Assembly: GCA_964542455.1 (NCBI GenBank)
Contig: CAZIUC010000019.1
Location: forward strand, 9,342 to 73,341
Source of the DNA: PFJX01 sp964542455
GTDB taxonomy: Bacteria > Pseudomonadota > Gammaproteobacteria > Burkholderiales > Thiobacillaceae
Length of the DNA: 64,000 bases
Reading direction: 5' to 3'
Below the pieces are notes generated by a model that searched no databases, had not been told where the DNA came from, and saw nothing but the letters and a program-made list of their open reading frames with translations. The translations under genes and the position numbers were made by a program. Shown here piece by piece: positions 7,852-16,172 of the stretch; the first letter of the stretch is position 1; the number at the start of each line of letters is the position of its first letter.

Positions 7852-8544
7852 TCAGTTCAATAATCCGAAGACCTTACCGACCACACCGCCGGCGTAGTTG
7901 AGAGGTTGTGCGCGGATGGCGTGTTCTTCCTCGGCGATCAGCGTGTAGAGGCCATCCATTGCCTTGCGGTTGACGTAGTCCTCGACCGTGGCCTGCTCGC
8001 TCTTGATGCCAGCCAGTTTGACCAGCTGGCTGGACAGCGCGTGATAGGCGCGTGCCAGATCGCCGCGTTCGGCGACCGCGTGAATGATGGGCGCCATTTT
8101 GTCGACGAGATGGGCTTCCGTCTCCTTGCGGAACCAGGCGGTGGCGGCGCCGTCGCCGGCGGCAAGAATGGCCTTGGCGTCGACCACGCTGATCGTCCGC
8201 AACATTTCCAGCAGTGCTTCGCGCGCTTCCGGGACGGCGGCTTCGGCGGCGCGGTTCATGGCCAGAACCAGATCATCGACCTGTTTGCCCAGCCCGAGAA
8301 AACGCAGGATGCCCTCTGCCCGCGCGAAGTTTTTCGGCAGCCCGATCTTGACCTTGGCATAGGCGAAATAGCCGTTTTCCCGGCCCAGTCTGGCGCTGGC
8401 CGCGCGCGTTCCCTGCCCCAGGCTGTCGCGCAGTGCTTGAGTGGCTTCGGCGGCGCCGATGGCTGACCAGTCCTCGGCGCGCGCCAGCGGGATGCAGGCC
8501 AGGCCGGCAAGCGCGAGGACGAATTGGCGTCTGGACAAACTCAT
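7852..8544 (-). CDS. DUF4197 exported protein
   Basis: The 230-residue protein starts with a twin-arginine-like signal peptide (SRRQFVLALAGLACIPLARA). Its all-helical mature region matches DUF4197 (KIGLPKNFARAEGILRFLGLGKQVDDLVLAMNRAAE, then DGLYTLIAEEEHAIRAQP near the end). Function is unknown in all members. Its ATG overlaps the TGA of mscL (ATGA), so the two are translationally coupled. That context suggests an envelope-stress or osmotic role but proves nothing. Confidence 0.88.
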   Translation of the reverse strand: MSLSRRQFVLALAGLACIPLARAEDWSAIGAAEATQALRDSLGQGTRAASARLGRENGYFAYAKVKIGLPKNFARAEGILRFLGLGKQVDDLVLAMNRAAEAAVPEAREALLEMLRTISVVDAKAILAAGDGAATAWFRKETEAHLVDKMAPIIHAVAERGDLARAYHALSSQLVKLAGIKSEQATVEDYVNRKAMDGLYTLIAEEEHAIRAQPLNYAGGVVGKVFGLLN

Positions 8545-8960
8545 TTTTTCAGGGAATCACGGATTTCCCGCAGCAGAACGATGTCCTCGGGTGTCGGCGC
8601 CGGCGCGGCGGGCGCGGCTACTTCTTCACGCTTGAGGCTGTTGATGGCTTTCACCACCACGAAGATGGCGAGGGCGATGATGAGGAAGTTGACCACGCTG
8701 TTGATGAAGATGCCGTATTTGATCAGTGGCACCCCAGCTTTCTCGGCGGCCTCCAGGTTCTCGAAAACCTGACCGCCCAGCGTCAGGTAGAGGTTCTTGA
8801 AATCGACGCCGCCGGTGAGGCTGCCGACTACCGGCATGACGATGTCCTTGACCAGGGAGTCGACGATTTTGCCGAAGGCGCCGCCGATGACCACCGCGAC
8901 GGCGAGATCGACGACATTGCCGCGCATGGCGAATGCCTTGAATTCCTGAATGAAGCTCAT
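8541..8960 (-). CDS. mscL: Large-conductance mechanosensitive channel MscL
   Basis: The start at 8960 (MSFIQEFKAFAMRGNVVDL) is preceded by GGAGAG and gives 139 residues, normal for MscL. TM1 contains the gate motif VVDLAVAVVIGGAFGKIV and TM2 is INSVVNFLIIALAIFVVV. The C-terminal helix (EDIVLLREIRDSLKK) follows an Ala/Pro linker. It forms a homopentameric inner-membrane safety valve that opens under hypo-osmotic shock. It is upstream of, and overlaps, the DUF4197 gene. Confidence 0.97.
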   Translation of the reverse strand: MSFIQEFKAFAMRGNVVDLAVAVVIGGAFGKIVDSLVKDIVMPVVGSLTGGVDFKNLYLTLGGQVFENLEAAEKAGVPLIKYGIFINSVVNFLIIALAIFVVVKAINSLKREEVAAPAAPAPTPEDIVLLREIRDSLKK

Positions 8961-9060
8961 GGGTCTCTCCTCATTTGGTGGAACGGGGGATGGAAACATG
9001 ACCACCGCGCGCGACTCTATGAGGCCGCTCACTCGGGGATCGGGCAAATATACCAGCGGT

Positions 9061-10128
9061 TCAGTCCGCGCTCCGGCCGGCAAGGACAATCCCCGCCTGG
9101 CCGGCGAATTCCAGCATGTGATTGATGGAGCGCACGGCGCGCACGCGCACGGTCTCTTCCACCTGGATTTCGTTGCCGCCGTTCTCCAGCACGGCGAGCA
9201 GGTTCTTCAGGCCGTTCATGGCCATCCACGGGCAATGCGCGCAGGACACACAGGTGGCGCCGGTGCCGCCGGTGGGCGCCTCTATCAGATGCTTGCCGGG
9301 GGCGACCGCGTGCATCTTGTGGAAGATGCCGTTGTCAGTGGCGACGATCAGCACCGGGTTCGGCAAACTTTCCGCCGCGCGGATGAGCTGGGTGGTGGAG
9401 CCCACCACATCGGCCAGCGCGATCACCGCGGCGGGCGATTCCGGATGCACCAGCACGGCGGCTTCCGGATATTCGGCTTGCAAGGCGCGGATGCCTTCGG
9501 CCTTGAAGCGTTCATGCACCACGCAGGAGCCTTGCCACAGCAGCATGTCGGCGCCGGTGACCTTCTGGACGTAATCGCCGAGATAACGGTCCGGCGCCCA
9601 GATCAGCTTTTCGCCGCGCGCTTTCAGGTGTTCCGCCACCTTTATGGCGATGCTGGAGGTCACCGTCCAGTCGGCGCGCGCCTTCACCTCGGCCGAGGTG
9701 TTGGCGTAGACCACCACGGTGCGGTCGGGATGGGCGTCGCAGAAGCGGGTGAACTCGTCCGCCGGGCAGGACAGGTCGAGGGAACACTCGGCGCGCAGAT
9801 CCGGCATCAGCACGCGTTTTTCCGGGTTGAGAATCTTGGCGGTCTCGCCCATGAATTTCACCCCGGCGACGATCAGCGTCTTCGCCTTGGAAGCATGGCC
9901 GAAACGCGCCATTTCCAGGGAATCGGAGACGCAGCCGCCGGTTTCCTCGGCCAGCCGCTGCAAGTCGCCCGAGGTGTAGTAGTGCGCCACCAGCACCGCA
10001 TCCTGTTCGCGCATCAGGTGCTTGATACGCGCGATCAGCGCCTCCCGCTCGCCGGGTTGCAGCGTTTCTTCCAGCACCGGCGGGACGTCGGTGACGGGAT
10101 GAGCGGGGGGGATGAATACGGCGGACAT
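9061..10128 (-). CDS. nadA: Quinolinate synthase A
   Basis: The 355-residue enzyme condenses iminoaspartate with dihydroxyacetone phosphate to quinolinate in de novo NAD synthesis. Conserved features are LVAHYYTSGDLQRLAE (dihydroxyacetone-phosphate site), the DNGIFHKM segment, and three cysteines placed to bind the [4Fe-4S] cluster (about C115, C202 and C299, within AECSLDLSC, GSCVVH and CVSCAHCPWM). The cluster makes it oxygen sensitive. nadB and nadC are not in the window, so the pathway is split. Confidence 0.98.
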   Translation of the reverse strand: MSAVFIPPAHPVTDVPPVLEETLQPGEREALIARIKHLMREQDAVLVAHYYTSGDLQRLAEETGGCVSDSLEMARFGHASKAKTLIVAGVKFMGETAKILNPEKRVLMPDLRAECSLDLSCPADEFTRFCDAHPDRTVVVYANTSAEVKARADWTVTSSIAIKVAEHLKARGEKLIWAPDRYLGDYVQKVTGADMLLWQGSCVVHERFKAEGIRALQAEYPEAAVLVHPESPAAVIALADVVGSTTQLIRAAESLPNPVLIVATDNGIFHKMHAVAPGKHLIEAPTGGTGATCVSCAHCPWMAMNGLKNLLAVLENGGNEIQVEETVRVRAVRSINHMLEFAGQAGIVLAGRSAD

Positions 10129-10263
10129 GGCGGTGGTCGAAGATCAAGTCGTGGAGAACAACCTTTTATGGGCGGGGATCGGGGCTGTCAAGCGGGCGTC
10201 GCGCAGCGCCATGATGTGTCGTATCCGCTATAGTCGTTACAGCCCCCCCGAGCCGATTGCCCT

Positions 10264-11160
10264 GTGCCCCCACTCCTGTCTTCACTGACCGACGCTTTTC
10301 TGAACGCCTTGAAAGCGCGTCAGTACAGTCCTGCCACGGTATCCACTTATGCCATCGACCTGATGCATCTGCTCGAACTGGTGGGTGATGTCGATCCCGC
10401 CGGACTGGCCGTTCACGACGTCCGTCGCGCCCTGGCCACGCTGCACGCGCGCGGCCAGCAGCCGAAAACCCTGGCGCGCACATTGTCGGCCTGGCGCAGT
10501 TTCTATCACTACCTGGCGCGTCAGGGCATGGTCGCCGCCAACCCCTGTCTCGGCCTGCGTCCACCCAAGGGCGACCGGAAGTTGCCCAACGCGCTTTCCG
10601 TGGACGAAATGGCGAAGTTGCTGGAAGGCCCCGCCGACGATCTCTGGTCGCTGCGCGATCAGGCCATGTTCGAACTGATGTATTCCTCCGGCCTGCGTCG
10701 CGCCGAGCTGATCGGCCTGGATCTGGACAGTGTGGACCTGAGCGCGGGTGAGGTGTCCGTGACCGGCAAGGGGCGCAAGACCCGCATCGTGCCGGTCGGT
10801 CGCCAAGCGCTGGAAGCTCTGCGCGCTTGGCTGGCACAGCGTGCAGAAGTGGCAACTGAGGTGGCGCGCGACGCCCGGGCGCTGTTCCTGGGTGTCCGTG
10901 GCGGCCGCATCGGCGCCACGGCGGTGCGGTTGTCACTGAACAAACTGGCGCTGAAACACGGCGTCACGGCACATGTGCATCCGCATGCCCTGCGCCATTC
11001 CTTCGCCTCGCATGTCCTGCAATCGTCCGGCGATCTGCGCGCGGTACAGGAGATGCTGGGACATGCCAGCCTGTCCACCACCCAGGTCTATACCCATCTG
11101 GATTTCCAGCACCTGGCCCAGGTCTATGACCAGGCCCATCCGCGCGCCAGGAAGAAATAA
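10264..11160 (+). CDS. xerC: Tyrosine recombinase XerC
   Basis: The 298-residue protein, beginning at GTG, has an N-terminal SAM-like core-binding domain (about 5-95) and a C-terminal catalytic domain with the full R-K-H-R-H-Y set: R145 in SSGLRRAEL, K169 in VTGKGRK, H241 and R244 in HALRHSFASH, H267 in LGHASLST and Y276 in QVYTHLD. With XerD it resolves chromosome dimers at dif. No dif-like site or mobile genes adjoin it, and its length and sequence fit chromosomal XerC rather than an element integrase. Confidence 0.95.
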   Translation: MPPLLSSLTDAFLNALKARQYSPATVSTYAIDLMHLLELVGDVDPAGLAVHDVRRALATLHARGQQPKTLARTLSAWRSFYHYLARQGMVAANPCLGLRPPKGDRKLPNALSVDEMAKLLEGPADDLWSLRDQAMFELMYSSGLRRAELIGLDLDSVDLSAGEVSVTGKGRKTRIVPVGRQALEALRAWLAQRAEVATEVARDARALFLGVRGGRIGATAVRLSLNKLALKHGVTAHVHPHALRHSFASHVLQSSGDLRAVQEMLGHASLSTTQVYTHLDFQHLAQVYDQAHPRARKK

Positions 11161-11259
11161 AACGGGCCCCTGCCGCCTCCACGCGCAAACAAGCTGAACG
11201 CTTGCTCAGGCGTGGCTCTAAAATCAACATTCATATTTACTGCTTTTTCGGGAGGCGCC

Positions 11260-12357
11260 ATGAAAAAATCGGCGTTCATCATTGAGGACAACGATAACAA
11301 CCTCGAAAAAATCGGCGAAATCCTGCGCAATGCCGGCATCGATGCGCGTTTCATGCCCTGTAGCCTGGAGAATGCGCGCACGCTTTCTTCCGGGCCGGTG
11401 GACTGCGTCAAGCTGGCGCACAAGGCCCATGAACTTGAACTGGCGCAGGAGCGGCTGAAATGGAGCGAGGCGCGCATGCGCCATTTTGCCCATATCGCGG
11501 CCGATTGGTTCTGGGAAACCGATGAGGACCACCACGTCATCTGGTGCAGCGACGGGCCGATTCGTGAAGGGGACCGGCTCAGCGATGCCTTCAGCGGCTG
11601 CCTGCCGGGCCTGTTGCCGGCGGATCAGGAGATGGAGGCGCTGGCGGCTCTGAAGGAAGGTCGGCCTTTCCGGGATGCCGTGCTGGAACTGGAACTGGAG
11701 TCGGGTGAACGTGCCGCATTCCGCCTTTCCGGAGAGCCGCTGATCGACCCGAGCGGTTATTTCTCCGGCTTTCGTGGCGTTGGCCACGACATCACCGACG
11801 CGCTACGCGTCAGCAGTCAAATCAGACACGAGGCCAGCCATGACGCTCTCACCGGGCTGGCCAACCGGCGCGAGTTCCAACGCCGCGTGCAGCGCGCCTG
11901 GCTACGCGCGCGCCAGGAGGGCGCGGTGCATGCCCTCTGCTTTCTCGACCTGGATCACCTCAAGACGATCAACGATAACGCCGGCCACGCGGCCGGCGAT
12001 GCCCTGCTGACACAGCTGGCCGAGGTGATGCGTGGCCAGGTGCGGGGAGCCGATACCCTGGCGCGCCTGGGGGGCGACGAGTTCTGTGTGTTGCTGGAAA
12101 ACTGCGCCCTGGAATATGCGGTGCGCGTTTCCGACAACCTGCTCAGGACGTTGCGGGAACTGCGTTTCGAGTGGCAGGGCAAATTTTATGCGGTCGCCGC
12201 CAGTGTCGGCATTACGCTCATTACCTCGGAAACCGAAGACGCGACACGCGCGCTACTGGAAGCCGATGTGGCCTGCTATGCCGCCAAGAAGCTCGGTCGC
12301 GACCAGGTGCAGGTCTACCAGGATTCCGACAGCGGCGGCCAGGCGGTGGGCGCGTAA
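11260..12357 (+). CDS. PAS-GGDEF diguanylate cyclase
   Basis: The start at 11260 is chosen because of a GGGAGGCG ribosome-binding site, giving 365 residues. A short N-terminal region (MKKSAFIIEDNDNNLEKI) resembles the start of a receiver domain but is too short to be one. A coiled segment and a PAS-like domain (about 70-180, ending FRGVGHDITDA) follow, then a GGDEF domain (190-355) with intact GGDEF at 271-275 and an RxxD inhibitory site (RGAD, 262-265). It should synthesise c-di-GMP and be product-inhibited. No transmembrane segment is visible. Confidence 0.92.
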   Translation: MKKSAFIIEDNDNNLEKIGEILRNAGIDARFMPCSLENARTLSSGPVDCVKLAHKAHELELAQERLKWSEARMRHFAHIAADWFWETDEDHHVIWCSDGPIREGDRLSDAFSGCLPGLLPADQEMEALAALKEGRPFRDAVLELELESGERAAFRLSGEPLIDPSGYFSGFRGVGHDITDALRVSSQIRHEASHDALTGLANRREFQRRVQRAWLRARQEGAVHALCFLDLDHLKTINDNAGHAAGDALLTQLAEVMRGQVRGADTLARLGGDEFCVLLENCALEYAVRVSDNLLRTLRELRFEWQGKFYAVAASVGITLITSETEDATRALLEADVACYAAKKLGRDQVQVYQDSDSGGQAVGA

Positions 12358-12434
12358 ACTCGTAGCTTTGCCCACTTCATTGTTCGAGCCAGCCCCACGG
12401 CCGCACAATGGCCGCATTTTTTGGAGCGACACGC

Positions 12435-13292
12435 ATGGATCAATATTCTTTCGATGTCGATGCCGGTAATTTCCAGCAGGTAGTGATCGAAGGCTCGCAA
12501 CATGTGCCGGTGCTGGTGGACTTCTGGGCGGAATGGTGCGGTCCCTGCCGCGCGTTGAAGCCGATCCTGGAAAAACTGGCGGCGGAATTCCAGGGCAAGT
12601 TCATCCTGGCCAAGGTGGATTCAGACAAAAACCAGGACATTGCCGCGCAATTTGGTGTGCGCGGCATTCCCAGTGTGAAAGCCTTCCTCGGCGGCGAACT
12701 CGTCGATGAGTTTTCCGGCGCGCTTCCCGAATCGGAAGTGCGCGAATTTCTCAAGCGCCTGATTCCCTCGCCGGCCGGCGAACTGCACATCGCCGCCGGC
12801 CGCGCGCGCGATCAGGGCAATCTGGAGGAAGCCCTGAAGCTCCTCGGTGAAGCCGCGAAACTGGACCCGCGGAACGAGGCCGTGCGTCTCGACGCGGCCG
12901 ATATTCTGGTGGAACTGGGGCTGCTGGATGAAGCCAGGCGCCTGTTCGACAGCCTGTCGCCCCTCATTCGCATGGAAGAACGCGCGCAACAAGTGCTGGC
13001 GCGACTGAGTTTCGCGGAAGGCGGCCTGCAAAGTGGCGACGAAGTCAGCTTGCGCGGCCGCATCGCGGAACAACCGGACGACATGGATGCCCGCATGCAG
13101 CTTGCCAACCAGTTGGTGGCCGCCGGCCGCCACCAGGAAGGGCTGGAGGAATTGCTGGAAATGGTTCGGCGCGACCGTGCCTGGAACGAGGAAGCGGCCC
13201 GCAAGGCCATCCTCTCTGTGTTCAGCCTGCTGGGCGGCCAGGGACCGTTGGTGTCCGACTACCGGCGCAAGCTGGCGCGCGCATTGAATTGA
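12435..13292 (+). CDS. Thioredoxin-TPR co-chaperone, CnoX/YbbN-like
   Basis: The 285-residue protein starts at 12435 after GGAGCG. It has an N-terminal thioredoxin fold with an intact WCGPC motif (C35, C38) and cis-Pro loop RGIPSVKAF, followed by TPR-like helices (about 120-280) as in CnoX/YbbN. CnoX protects substrates during oxidative stress and hands them to GroEL. The E. coli protein lacks the CXXC pair, so this version may keep redox activity. It is followed after 22 bases by a GAF protein and preceded by the cyclase gene, forming a loose co-directional group. Confidence 0.9.
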   Translation: MDQYSFDVDAGNFQQVVIEGSQHVPVLVDFWAEWCGPCRALKPILEKLAAEFQGKFILAKVDSDKNQDIAAQFGVRGIPSVKAFLGGELVDEFSGALPESEVREFLKRLIPSPAGELHIAAGRARDQGNLEEALKLLGEAAKLDPRNEAVRLDAADILVELGLLDEARRLFDSLSPLIRMEERAQQVLARLSFAEGGLQSGDEVSLRGRIAEQPDDMDARMQLANQLVAAGRHQEGLEELLEMVRRDRAWNEEAARKAILSVFSLLGGQGPLVSDYRRKLARALN

Positions 13293-13314
13293 GCGTTTAC
13301 ACAGGAGGCAGGGT

Positions 13315-14055
13315 ATGAACCCACAGCGTCAGGGAAAACTACTGGAACTGGCGGGCTTCGAGCCCACCGGTCGCTTCGAGGACAATTTTTATCGACTCAC
13401 CTGCATTACCGGCGATGCCCTGGCCGCGCGCCGGGTATCGCTGATGTTGCTGGATACCGGCAGCGGCAAAGGGGTGAAGCTCAAGCTCGCCGCCTTGTAC
13501 GGCGAGTTGCCGGAGGTCGCCTGGCGCGACGACACCCCGCCCGAAGAAGGTATTGCCCAGCATGTCCTCAATCTGGGCCAATGCCTGCATGTCAAAGATA
13601 TTGGCCATTCCCGCTGGCGTACCCTGGCGCGCCGCCTGGGCGGCACCGGCAGCTTCATCGCCTGTCCCATCCACCTCGCCGGCAAGCCGGCGGGGGTGCT
13701 CAGCGTCAGTGAGCCGATCGAACGCGCGTACTTCACGCCATCCGATCGCGATGCGGCTGAACTCGCGGCCAGCCTGATCGGCCGCATCATTCATGTCGCG
13801 CGCCTGGATCGAGTCCTCGACTCGCGCTTCGCGCAGATGGCCTTCACTCTGGAAGGTCGCGCCGATTCCTGTTCGGTGGTGTCGCTGTCCACCCACGAAC
13901 CGGACAAGGTCGCGCGCATGCTGGCGAAAGCCTTCTTCAAGGAAATGCGCCACTGCGGCTTCACACCCAACCAGATCATTCGCGCGGCGGGCGAGATCAT
14001 CTCGGAACTCACCGGCAGCCTGAACCGGCACAAGCATCGCTTGGGGCGGGATTAG
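13315..14055 (+). CDS. GAF-domain protein
   Basis: The 246-residue cytoplasmic protein contains one GAF domain (about 20-165). Typical features are SLMLLDTGSGKGVKLKLAALYG, EEGIAQHVLNLGQCLHVKDI and SFIACPIHLAGKPAGVLSV. A helical C-terminal part (ARMLAKAFFKEMRHCGFTPNQIIRAAGEIISELT) is of unknown type and lacks a kinase or cyclase output. An AGGAGG ribosome-binding site precedes the start. The neighbouring GGDEF and thioredoxin-TPR genes suggest a sensing role, but no ligand can be named. Confidence 0.82.
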   Translation: MNPQRQGKLLELAGFEPTGRFEDNFYRLTCITGDALAARRVSLMLLDTGSGKGVKLKLAALYGELPEVAWRDDTPPEEGIAQHVLNLGQCLHVKDIGHSRWRTLARRLGGTGSFIACPIHLAGKPAGVLSVSEPIERAYFTPSDRDAAELAASLIGRIIHVARLDRVLDSRFAQMAFTLEGRADSCSVVSLSTHEPDKVARMLAKAFFKEMRHCGFTPNQIIRAAGEIISELTGSLNRHKHRLGRD

Positions 14056-14094
14056 GCGTAGCCGTGTAGCCATGTGGATGGGTTTCGCTATCGC

Positions 14095-14655
14095 TCAACC
14101 CCTCCTACCCAGGTATTCCCGCGCCAACCGAGCGTAATGCCCGGCCTGATAGGCGAAATAATCCAGTTCTTCCGGCGTCAATCGACGCACCGCCCTGGCT
14201 GGCCGGCCCAGATAGAGCCAGCCCGACTCCAGTACCTGTCCTTCCGGCACCAGACTGCCGGCCGCCAGCAGCACACGTGATTGCAGCACCGCCTTGTCCA
14301 TCACCAGTGAACCCATGCCGATCAGGCATTCATCACCGATCGTGCAACCATGCAGGATGACCGCATGGCCGACAGTCACATCGCGGCCGATCAACAGCGG
14401 CGAACCATCTGGATCGGTGGCGCGGCGATGGCTGACATGCAGTACCGAGTTGTCCTGGATATTGCCGCGCGCGCCGATGCGAATGTGGTTCACGTCACCA
14501 CGAATCACCACGCCGGGCCATAGCGAGACTTCGTCCCCCAATTCCACATCACCGATCACCGTGGCGCCGGCGTGGATGAAAACGTGCTTGCCGAGACGCG
14601 GATGGATGCTCTGAAAGGGCTCGACTGGCATGGTGGCACTGTGCGCGGTAAGCAA
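14095..14655 (-). CDS. Gamma carbonic anhydrase family protein
   Basis: The 186-residue protein is a left-handed beta-helix of hexapeptide repeats. Metal-site histidines are visible in VLHVSHRR, TVGHAVILHGC and the following IGDECLIGMGSLVMDKAV. A C-terminal helix (PEELDYFAYQAGHYARLAREYL) completes the trimer fold. Relatives (YrdA, CaiE, gamma-CA) are trimeric zinc enzymes, and many have no proven carbonic anhydrase activity. It is divergent from dusB. Confidence 0.92.
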   Translation of the reverse strand: MLTAHSATMPVEPFQSIHPRLGKHVFIHAGATVIGDVELGDEVSLWPGVVIRGDVNHIRIGARGNIQDNSVLHVSHRRATDPDGSPLLIGRDVTVGHAVILHGCTIGDECLIGMGSLVMDKAVLQSRVLLAAGSLVPEGQVLESGWLYLGRPARAVRRLTPEELDYFAYQAGHYARLAREYLGRRG

Positions 14656-14774
14656 GGAAGGGAAAGTATAGCGGCGAGGACGAGACGCGATGCCATGAAG
14701 GAATCCAGGCTTTGTCCCTCCCCCCGTTGCGTATAAAATGCGCAGCCTTCCCCGCCCGCCACTCCCCCCCGCAC

Positions 14775-15824
14775 ATGCAATCCGGCTCCCTTGTCGGCCC
14801 GCTTATCGGCCCATTCCAGCTGAAGAACAAGCTGATCGTCGCTCCCATGGCGGGCGTGACGGATCGGCCGTTTCGTCAGTTGTGCAAGAAAATGGGCGCG
14901 GGCATGGCGGTGTCGGAGATGGTCACCTCCAATTCATTGCTTTATGGCTCCGCCAAAACGCTGCGGCGCGCCAACCATGAGGGCGAGGTGGAGCCGATTT
15001 CCGTGCAGATCGCCGGCAGCATTCCGGCCATGATGGCCGAGGCGGCGCGCCACAACGTCGACAACGGCGCCCAGATCATCGACATCAACATGGGGTGCCC
15101 GGCCAAGAAGATCTGCAACGTGATGGCCGGCTCCGCGCTGTTGCAGGACGAGCCCCTGGTGGCGCGCATCCTCGAAGCCGTCGTGCGCGCCGCGCGGAAT
15201 ACCCCGGTCACCCTGAAAATCCGCACCGGCTGGGACAAGGCGCACAAGAACGCGCTCGCCATTCTGCATATCGCGCAGGAGTCCGGCATCCAGGCTCTGG
15301 CCATCCACGGCCGCACCCGCGCCTGCGGTTATTCCGGCGACGCCGAATACGAGACCATCGCGGTGGTGAAGGCCGAAGCGCGCATCCCCATCATCGCCAA
15401 CGGCGACATCACCACGCCGGAGAAGGCGCGATTCGTGCTGGATACGACCGGCGCCGACGCGATCATGATCGGCCGCGCCGCGCAGGGCCGTCCCTGGCTG
15501 TTCCGCGAGATCGCGCACTACCTGGCGACCGGGGAGAAGCTGCCGGCGCCCGAAGTGGCCGAGATTCACGATGTCCTGCTCGCCCATCTCGACGACCTTT
15601 ACCAGTTTTACGGCGCGATCAGCGGTGTGCGCATGGCGCGCAAACACATCGCCTGGTACACGCGCGGCCTGGCCGATTCGGCCTGCTTCCGCCATGCCAT
15701 GAACCGCCTGGAAAGCACCGCCGAACAACTCGACGCGGTCAACGATTTCTTCTGGCGCGCGCGCGGCCGTGACAGCCGCCTGGTTTACCTGGAAGCACCC
15801 GTCGGCGAACGCGCGGCGGCATAA
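14775..15824 (+). CDS. dusB: tRNA-dihydrouridine synthase B
   Basis: The start at 14775 (MQSGSLVGPLIGPFQLKN) gives 349 residues and places the conserved IGPFQLKNKLIVAPMAGVTDRPFR at the N-terminus as in other DusB. FMN-binding TIM barrel motifs include DINMGCPAKKICN with the catalytic Cys, KIRTGWD, IHGRTRACGYSGDAEY and IANGDITTPEKA. It reduces uridine in the tRNA D-loop. The dusB-fis pair is conserved in proteobacteria. The ribosome-binding site is poor. A TATAAAAT sequence lies about 40 bases upstream as a possible -10. Confidence 0.96.
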   Translation: MQSGSLVGPLIGPFQLKNKLIVAPMAGVTDRPFRQLCKKMGAGMAVSEMVTSNSLLYGSAKTLRRANHEGEVEPISVQIAGSIPAMMAEAARHNVDNGAQIIDINMGCPAKKICNVMAGSALLQDEPLVARILEAVVRAARNTPVTLKIRTGWDKAHKNALAILHIAQESGIQALAIHGRTRACGYSGDAEYETIAVVKAEARIPIIANGDITTPEKARFVLDTTGADAIMIGRAAQGRPWLFREIAHYLATGEKLPAPEVAEIHDVLLAHLDDLYQFYGAISGVRMARKHIAWYTRGLADSACFRHAMNRLESTAEQLDAVNDFFWRARGRDSRLVYLEAPVGERAAA

Positions 15825-15851
15825 GAACGACACGAGCGAGACAAGAACTAC

Positions 15852-16103
15852 ATGGCCACGGAACAACATATCGACGAAAGTGAACTGGCGGCCTGCGTGC
15901 GCCGCGTTCTGATCGAATACTTCAAGGATCTCGACGGCGAAGCGCCGGCCGGCATCTATGACATGGTGCTGAATTGCGTGGAGCGCCCGGTTCTCGACCT
16001 GGTGCTCTACCACTCCGACGGCAATCAGAGCCGCGCCGCCGAATGGCTGGGCATCAACCGCAATACCCTGCGCAAGAAGATGCAGCAGCATGGAATCAAA
16101 TGA
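15852..16103 (+). CDS. fis: Nucleoid-associated regulator Fis
   Basis: The 83-residue protein has the Fis C-terminal helix-turn-helix (GNQSRAAEWLGINRNTLRKK), a dimerisation region, and the usual ending QQHGIK. Fis bends DNA and adjusts rRNA and recombination functions. It lies 27 bases after dusB, as in many proteobacteria, so it is probably expressed from the dusB promoter. A palindromic repeat follows five bases after its stop. Confidence 0.95.
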   Translation: MATEQHIDESELAACVRRVLIEYFKDLDGEAPAGIYDMVLNCVERPVLDLVLYHSDGNQSRAAEWLGINRNTLRKKMQQHGIK

Positions 16104-16107
16104 TGTT

Positions 16108-16162
16108 GTAGCGCCGGCATCCTGCCGGCTGTTTTCAATGCCGGCAGGGATGCCGGCGCTAC
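16108..16162. repeat. Palindromic REP-like repeat between fis and purH
   Basis: The left arm, 16108-16129 (starting GTAGCGCCGGCATCCTGCC), pairs with the right arm, 16140-16162, with a one-base difference and a 10-base loop. It ends 10 bases before the purH start, so the folded element could mask the purH translation start. No Shine-Dalgarno sequence other than GGTGG lies between. Confidence 0.88.
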
Positions 16163-16172
16163 GGTGGTAAAC

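Noticed and set aside
10264..11160. XerC as a possible integrase of a mobile element
   Set aside because: Length, motifs and surroundings (nadA, cyclase) fit the chromosomal dimer-resolution enzyme, and no attachment site or cargo is visible.
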